Assembly (NCBI GenBank): GCA_034440575.1
Contig: JAOTOL010001645.1
Location: forward strand, 682,001-746,000
Source: Imbricaverruca yamaguchii
Taxonomy: Eukaryota > Arthropoda > Thecostraca > Neoverrucidae
Direction: 5' to 3'
Length of the DNA: 64,000 nt
Shown: positions 57,895-64,000 of the stretch, piece by piece
Numbering within the stretch: position 1 is the stretch's first letter
How the letters are laid out: every line of letters begins with the position of its first letter
Notes under the pieces: model-generated
What the model was told of the DNA's origin: nothing
Seen by the model: the letters and a program-made list of their open reading frames with translations, nothing else
Database searches by the model: none
Program-made: the position numbers and the translations under genes

Positions 57895-60800
57895 GCCGAT
57901 CGGCAACAACTAACAGGAAGTCAGCATCACGCGGTCAGAAAAACCGTTCGAAGGTCCCGCGAATACCGCGGGCAGGCCCACTGCTCCTCGATCAGGTCAG
58001 CCGTTGACCGGAAAGTTACCCCCAAAATCCCACACGGGCAGGCACCACCACGGGCGTCGGTTCCTTCCTCTGCCCGAGGAGAAGTTCTGTTCGCTGTCAA
58101 CTGCGTTTTCAGTAGTGGCTCTGCTGCGGCCGGTGCCGAGATTGCTGGCAGGCGGCACCACCGCGACCGGCACCATGTGCTGGTCTACAGCTGTGCGCTG
58201 ACAGTGCGTGACGGGTGGCGTGATGCATTGCAGTGACGAGCACAGTGATGAACCGCTTTGCCTGGGAACATACGCACCCCTCCCTCCGCTGACAGTGACA
58301 CCTGATATTGAGCCTGCGTTCCTATCAGTGACAAAGGTTTCCCGCACTTTGGCGCTCAACACTCCTCGACAACGGTCAGCACGGAAAATTGAGCAAGCGA
58401 CTGCGCTGACCCCTGAACCCCACGAACTCAGTCCGGAATTTGTCGTCGCCAGGGTTATAACCGGCCGGTAAGGCGTGGGAAATGGATGCTGGGATCCCGA
58501 GAGGGAATCCCTTCGGCAGGTGACTGGAAGCATATAATTCAACGCATCGTTCCATTCTGGAGTCTTCCAGCATTTACAGGCAAATTAACTGTTCATGAAA
58601 TAGAGGCCGCTTGTTCAAGTTCCCGCAATGATCTTCATTGTACTACTCGAATACGTCGGCGTAATACTTGGGTACGGTACGGTACTACACATGCCACTAG
58701 TCATGCCAACTATCAGCCCAGCATTTATGATCACCACTAGAGCTAGTCAAGACCAAATATCAAACACAAGTGCAAATCACTCTGAATATTTCGACTGTAG
58801 CAAGGAGACTGCCGTTTGTTTGCAGCTTCAGTCAATTAGAAGCAAAATGTCGAGTCGATCACTACTAGGCATGAGTGGGGGGAGGGGAAATGGATCGGCG
58901 GAACTGTCCTTGCGCTCGCCGGCCAATATGGCTGCAAGAAAGAGCGAAAGAAGTCGCTACGGCTGGGAGCTGAGCGGCAGCACGGCGGGATCGAACGGCT
59001 GGAGTGCCGGCGACTCAGAACTGAATGAGACTCGGCGACGGCCAGAAAGAAGCGCCGCCGCAGAGGAGTGAAAAGTCGTCAGCCTGTCACAAACCTCGGA
59101 GATTGCCTCCCATCTGCCACACGATATTTTTCGAAGCGTTATGACATCCACTAACGTGTTAGGTGGAGGGGTGAGCGTGCTTGCACCTCCCCGCCTACAA
59201 CCAGCTGCCTCCCTCATTGCTTTGGCATGAGTGGGGGGGCGGAGTCTGGTTGGCTCGAATGGCTGTCCAGCAACCACCAATGGTTGTGGCCTCCCATTCA
59301 AAATAATTTAATGGAGGTCTTTCCTCACGGTGACCTCCTACACCAGTGTTTGCTCTTTCCGTCAACAGATAGTAAGAGTGTGTCTGCCCTGGGAACTAAG
59401 TTTTGTTTGTATGGTTCTAAAGACACTTATGTGACATTCTAGAGACTGGCCACAAGTGTCACACCAACCAATCGTCAGCTCTTCCAACTCCTACGGACGG
59501 TTTGAACGGCGCTATGGCAGAGTTGGCTTTTTGCTGCGAGGCGCACTGGTACAAATCAAAATCACTGGTACAAACGACAATCGTGTGATAGCCATGCACA
59601 AGTGTCATAGGGGACATGTGGAACATGAATATTTTCTACACAGCTTACCGTTTTGACTTCTGGCCTAGTTTACGCCTAACTTTAGGCGGTTTCACAAAGC
59701 ATGCTTATATACCGAAAAACGATCGGGTTTTGTTTCAATGACAGCTTGTTATGTAGATTGCCTGAAAGTAATGATATAGATCCGCGCCTGGGGTGTCGTC
59801 TAGTAGGAATTCTGGAATACAACAGCCACTGTCGAAAGGTAATCACTATGACATCCCGCTGGCGGACCCCGGCCATATCAATTACGCTGATCTGAAGATG
59901 TCTAAACTACATTAGGGGCGAAGTTAACGTAATAAATAAACAACATAGCATGCTCACTTATTTAAAACGATCAGTGTTTGGTCCAGAAACAGCTTGCTAA
60001 TGCACATACCGTCAAAATGTCTATCTAGATCCGCGCCTGGGATGTCTAGACGGAGACCTGGAAAGTCAGACCACATGAACCTGACTTCCCAAGTAAACAT
60101 GATGACAACAGCTGTTTGCGAATTCCATGGTCTCCAAATGTCAAGCCTTCCCAGCAGTTTGTCGTTCTGGTTAATATCTACTGGGGAACGCCTGTGTCCC
60201 GCAGACGTGAGGACGCCAGACATCAGAAGAACTATGCGAAGCGGGCGGCGCCTACGTACAGCCGGGGGAGAAGGACTCACCACCCCGACCGCACTAACAG
60301 CGCCGCCCACACCATGACCCCGGCCGGCTGGGCCGACGGACAATGGGAAACCCAGGTCTCCGACCCGAGGCGACCAGCCACTTGGCCCGTATTGGGCCTT
60401 ACGGACCAGCCCGCCCCTCCGGGATATCTGGACCAGAGGCGTATGGGTCTCCCGCCACAACCAGCACCGTGCGGCGGGGGACCTCAGCATCCAGAAGTCC
60501 GTCAACCCCGGGGGAGGGAGAGAGGGGGGGGGCTAGGAGGCGCGACTACCCCGATAAAACTGAGCTGGCAGGCAGGACCTTGGAAGTTGTCCTACCTACT
60601 CATAGTAGGGATGGTTGGAGTTGTAGGGCCTGATGAAGGGCATGGATGCTGAGATGAGATGAGCATTAGAATGGGAGCGTATGTATGGAAGGGCGAGTAA
60701 GACACTCTTAGTCTGTCCCCTCACCGGTAAGGTGGGAGCCGGATCATTGGGGAACGCAATCCCCCACCACGGAAAGGTGGTGCCTCGTTGGGGGTGGGCC

Positions 60801-62620
60801 TCCCATCCTGGTGCTCGCAAGATTAACCCGGCCAACGAATGCCGCCACGCGCTTACATTGCTTCTGAAGAATGTATCCGACCCGTCCGAAATACACCGCG
60901 ACGCCTGCGACCATGCGCACGATCTAATCCGCCGCAATAGCCATCTACAGAAGGGCAATGCATCAAAAGCTTTCTGACAGGACGGGGGAGGCATGTAATT
61001 CCAGTATGGGCATAAGAAAGTACGAGGCGCGGCGAATTTGCAGTTTATGGCACTTTTCGAATTCTTGGAATTTCTTTTTCCAATGCAATGATTAAGAATA
61101 CAGTTAACATGATTTGGCCACTAATTTCCTCTCGGCTCCGGGGCGCATCGACTGCTTCGATCATACAACGGCTAATTTCCTCTGCAAACGCATAGCTTTC
61201 AGTTGGGAAGCAAAATATCACCCAAAAGGGGCTTGGAGTTGAGTAACATAGCATAAAAAGTAATGCTCAAAATGAAGAAAAGTAGAATAACCTAACCTAA
61301 CTAGGACTAAGCTTCCATGCAAGAAAACAAATTATTTATAAATAATGCAAATTTCCAAAAAATTCACAATTTAAAAACCTAAGGTAGCCTGACCTGTTTC
61401 GAAGACACTCTTTTTTTTTAAATCCCCCTCCAAAAAATGAACATTTTTTACAACTTAAAACAAAAGCCTAACCTAACCTGACCTAACAAAACCTAACCCC
61501 TTTGCTTCCTTCATTGGGGCAAAATATGTGCAAAACTTGTCTCGTGGACACCTTCGACTGAAATAACATTCGAGGCGCTAGAGCACATCGCTACCTTAAA
61601 TGCGGACATTTGGCATCAGTATTATGGTGCTGACTGGAAAGAATCCACTTAGAAGTGTTTCTCCCGCATACAGATAATCTTCCGCCCCGAATGGATTCCA
61701 GACTTATCCAATCTTATTCATTTATTAATGCAACGGGAACTAAATTTATGGACGGAGTCTCGTATGGTACTGTACACCCTACAGCATTGGAACTGTAAAC
61801 AACCCGCCTGGAGTGTTGAAAATTTTACATATTTGTGAGCGTTCGGGTGGAATCACACCATCTGGAAGTGGTGTGAAGAAGCACTTCCATATTTCTTCAA
61901 AATAATGGCACATCATATCCTTAAAATGAAACGTGAAAGGTAAAAGTATTACTCGCTGCATATGCACCGCCATTTCCTTCTTTATCTATGTGTTCCGTAG
62001 CAAGGAATCTGGAAAATGGTTTTAGATCCGACAACTCTAAATTCATGTGGCATGGTGCAAGATGTGGCCAGATTGGCTCGCTGTTTCTGTGAGTCAAGTG
62101 CTATAAAACATAACGTTCCCGGCATTTGGATAGCTTGTTTCAGTTGTATATTTAGGTTCTTGCTTCCAAGTAGAACATTTCAAATATACAGATGAAGGAC
62201 ATATTCCACTCACACAAGACGAAGTCACCAACTTTGCACCCCGGTGCATATCAGCCCTTGCGCAACGGACTTCTGTCACATACCCCGGAGAAGAGTTGGC
62301 AGGTTTTTGCTCCTTCGCGGCGCTGGTCCCACATGAGACTGACAACATTGTCTACTTAGGGTCAAACACATGCTGCACAGTTCAATACACACTTCACCAG
62401 CGCCCGGAACTTCGAGCCGCTGTTAGAAATCGCCAACGCTATCAGCAGCCCGGCAAAATCACCACGAGCTTCCCTCCTATCGACGAGTGGAATCACAAAT
62501 CGCCAGCTTAGCGATAAATCACGGCCAGTCGGGCGACCCGGCTGGAAATGACGCGCCGATTACTCAGGGAGACGTCAAGTTCAAAACACCATTAGTGGTG
62601 CTGGCCGCCTGAAACGGCAC
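57895..62620. other. No recognisable gene
   Basis: The stretch contains a 21-bp direct repeat (TAGATCCGCGCCTGGG then RTGTC) at 59777 and 60026, a hairpin-rich GC segment at 60731-60820, and a family A box at 61139. CCTAACCTAAC runs lie near 61291 and 61467. Frames up to 183 residues have no recognisable domain. Confidence 0.4.
60731..60820. other. Hairpin-rich GC segment
   Basis: Nested inverted repeats occur in 90 bases: GGTGGGAGCC facing GGCCTCCCATCC (imperfect), GGGGA facing TCCCC around ACGCAA, and CACCAC facing GTGGTG around GGAAAG. This would fold well as RNA but may be part of a repeat. No family is recognised. Confidence 0.3.
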
Positions 62621-62792
62621 CAATGGGGTGTGACACGATCGCTGAGCAGTCTGGACATGCCGGCGGGCGGCTGCAGCTGACACCGCCGCCGGGCTGGCTG
62701 CGGCTGACGGGTCGCCTGGGTCGCTCGGCTCACGCACCAGACCGGCCCAGCCGCGGCGGCTGGTGCGTCGAGTGGCGACGGGGAATCACTCG

Positions 62793-63441
62793 GACAGCTC
62801 GGTCACCAGACTCGGACAGCTCGGTCACCAGACTCGGACAGCTCGGTCACCAGACTCGGACAGCTCGGTCACCAGACTCGGACAGCTCGGTCACCAGACT
62901 CGGGCAGCTCGGTCACCAGACTCGGACAGCTCGGTCACCAGACTCGGACAGCTCGGTCACCAGACTCGGGCAGCTCGGTCACCAGACTCGGGCTCGGTCA
63001 CAGCTCGGTCACCAGACTCGGACAGCTCGGTCACCAGACTCGGACAGCTCAGTCACCAGACTCGGGCAGCCTGGTCACCAGACTCGGACGGCTCGATCAC
63101 CAGACTCGGGCAGCTCGGTCACCAGACTCGGGCAGCTCGGTCACCAGACTCGGACAGCTCGGTCACCAGACTCGGGCAGCTCGGTCACCAGACTCGGACA
63201 GCTCGGTCACCAGACTCGGACAGCTCGGTCACCAGACTCGGGCAGCTCGGTCACCAGACTCGGACATCTCGGTCATCAGACTCGGACATCTCGGTCATCA
63301 GACTCGGACATCTCGGTCACCAGACTCGGACAGCTCAGTCACCAGACTCGGGCAGCTTGGTCACCAGACTCGGACAGCTCAGTCACCAGACTCGGGCAGC
63401 TCGGTCACCAGACTCGGACAGCTCGGTCACCAGACTCGGTC
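62793..63441. repeat. 22-bp minisatellite, about 29 units
   Basis: The unit CAGACTCGGACAGCTCGGTCAC varies at GGACAG/GGGCAG and CAGCTC/CATCTC. One partial unit lies at about 62990-63005. Because 22 is not a multiple of 3, every frame stays open and gives a 22-residue period; the 244- and 307-residue frames are artefacts. It lies just downstream of the polymerase stop codon on the minus strand. Confidence 0.96.
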
Positions 63442-63499
63442 CGCGCACTCACCAGAATGGCCCGACCGCAGCGGGTTGTGTGTCAAGTGGCCGGTAGTG

Positions 63500-63626
63500 T
63501 CACTGGGACAGTTCGGTCATCTGGTCCCAGTTGGGGCCCAGCTTGACCTTGACCTGCAGTGGCACGTCGAGGGCGGCGGCGGCGCGCATCCGACGGCTGA
63601 TCAGATCGGCCAAAGCGTGGGAGTCA
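63500..63626 (-). CDS. Last exon of a family-A DNA polymerase (POLQ/POLN type), partial gene
   Basis: The minus-strand frame reads DSHALADLISRRMRAAAALD, then VPLQVKVKLGPNWDQMTELS, then Q and a stop at 63500-63502. This is the C-terminal palm-end signature of family-A polymerases: an amphipathic helix (A.L....M..A..L) followed by VPL.VKV..G..W..L. The short tail after it resembles DNA polymerase theta. The proposed 5' border is an acceptor, GGCTCCAG, directly before 63626, giving a 127-bp exon; upstream the frame only translates the 33-bp array, which should be intronic. The rest of the gene lies beyond the right edge. POLQ performs theta-mediated end joining and POLN is a translesion enzyme; the fragment cannot separate them. 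Confidence 0.7.
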
Positions 63627-63639
63627 CTGGAGCCAACCT

Positions 63640-64000
63640 GACGGAGGAGGGACGGGTCAGACATGACATCCTGACGGAGGAGGGACGGGTCAGACATGAC
63701 ATCCTGACGGAGGAGGGACGGGTCAGACATGACATCCTGACGGAGGAGGGACGGGTCAGACATGACATCCTGACGGAGGAGGGACGGGTCAGACATGACA
63801 TCTGACGGAGGGGAGGTCAGACATGACATCCTGACGGAGGAGGGACGGGTCAGACATGACATCCTGACGGAGGAGGGACGGGTCAGACATGACATCCTGA
63901 CGGAGGAGGGACGGGTCAGACATGACATCCTGACGGAGGAGGGACGGGTCAGACATGACATCCTGACGGAGGAGGGACGGGTCAGACATGACATCCTGAC
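63640..64000. repeat. 33-bp minisatellite, about 11 units, running off the window
   Basis: The unit is TGACGGAGGAGGGACGGGTC then AGACATGACATCC. One shortened unit is at about 63800-63823. As 33 is a multiple of 3, both strands stay open with an 11-residue period. It sits in the presumed last intron of the polymerase gene. Confidence 0.96.

Noticed and set aside
61291..61500. Interstitial arthropod telomere array (CCTAA)n
   Set aside because: Only two to three consecutive units occur, mixed with CCTGA variants; too short to call an array.
62623..63546. 307- and 244-codon frames with SSVTRLGQLGHQTR repeats
   Set aside because: The 22-bp array cycles through all three frames without a stop; no unique coding sequence is attached.

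Overview
This is animal (metazoan) nuclear DNA, most likely from an arthropod. The best evidence is one intact receptor reading frame at 39446-40606 on the minus strand. Its motifs match the arthropod Dop1R1 (D1-like dopamine receptor) family closely, from the DRY box through to a C-terminal PDZ ligand. Short CCTAA runs near 61.3 and 61.5 kb fit the arthropod telomere motif but are weak evidence. There are no operons, ribosome-binding sites or CRISPR arrays. I cannot name the species; a crustacean or chelicerate is my guess.

Host genes are sparse. Besides the receptor, the last coding exon of a family-A DNA polymerase (POLQ/POLN type) sits at 63500-63626 on the minus strand, squeezed between two minisatellites. 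A small secreted-type ORF at 38418-38660 on the minus strand is tentative.

Most recognisable content is mobile elements, nearly all broken. From left to right: a decayed hAT-like MITE (1.35-1.56 kb); a CR1-type LINE with an SGNH-esterase ORF1 on the minus strand (about 3.6-8.7 kb), split by a clean 858-bp hAT MITE with an 8-bp target duplication; a plus-strand LINE reverse-transcriptase fossil (8.86-9.9 kb), itself split by a 204-bp hAT MITE; two 179-bp tRNA-derived SINEs with target duplications (12.2 and 19.6 kb); a piggyBac transposase fossil whose first catalytic motif has been tandemly multiplied (16.4-17.6 kb); a LINE gag/endonuclease fossil (22.9-24.8 kb); a DNA element with roughly 800-bp terminal inverted repeats around a degraded DFAEN/DGCAAQYKN/SHGKG protein (34.35-37.55 kb); an I-superfamily LINE with gag zinc knuckles, endonuclease, RT and RNase H (about 43.0-47.9 kb); and a fragment of another multicopy element protein (54.3-54.65 kb).

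The second theme is tandem repetition. At least ten minisatellites occur, with units of 22, 24, 33, 35, 36, 40, 54 and 74 bp, plus two ancient degenerate arrays of about 20-bp units. Two of them touch genes: the 54-bp array begins exactly at the receptor start codon and repeats its ATG context, and the 22- and 33-bp arrays flank the polymerase exon. Many long open frames in the window are only translations of these arrays. Several frameshifts lie in or near homopolymers, and 48.18-48.63 kb is almost pure A and C runs, so some damage may be sequencing or assembly error.
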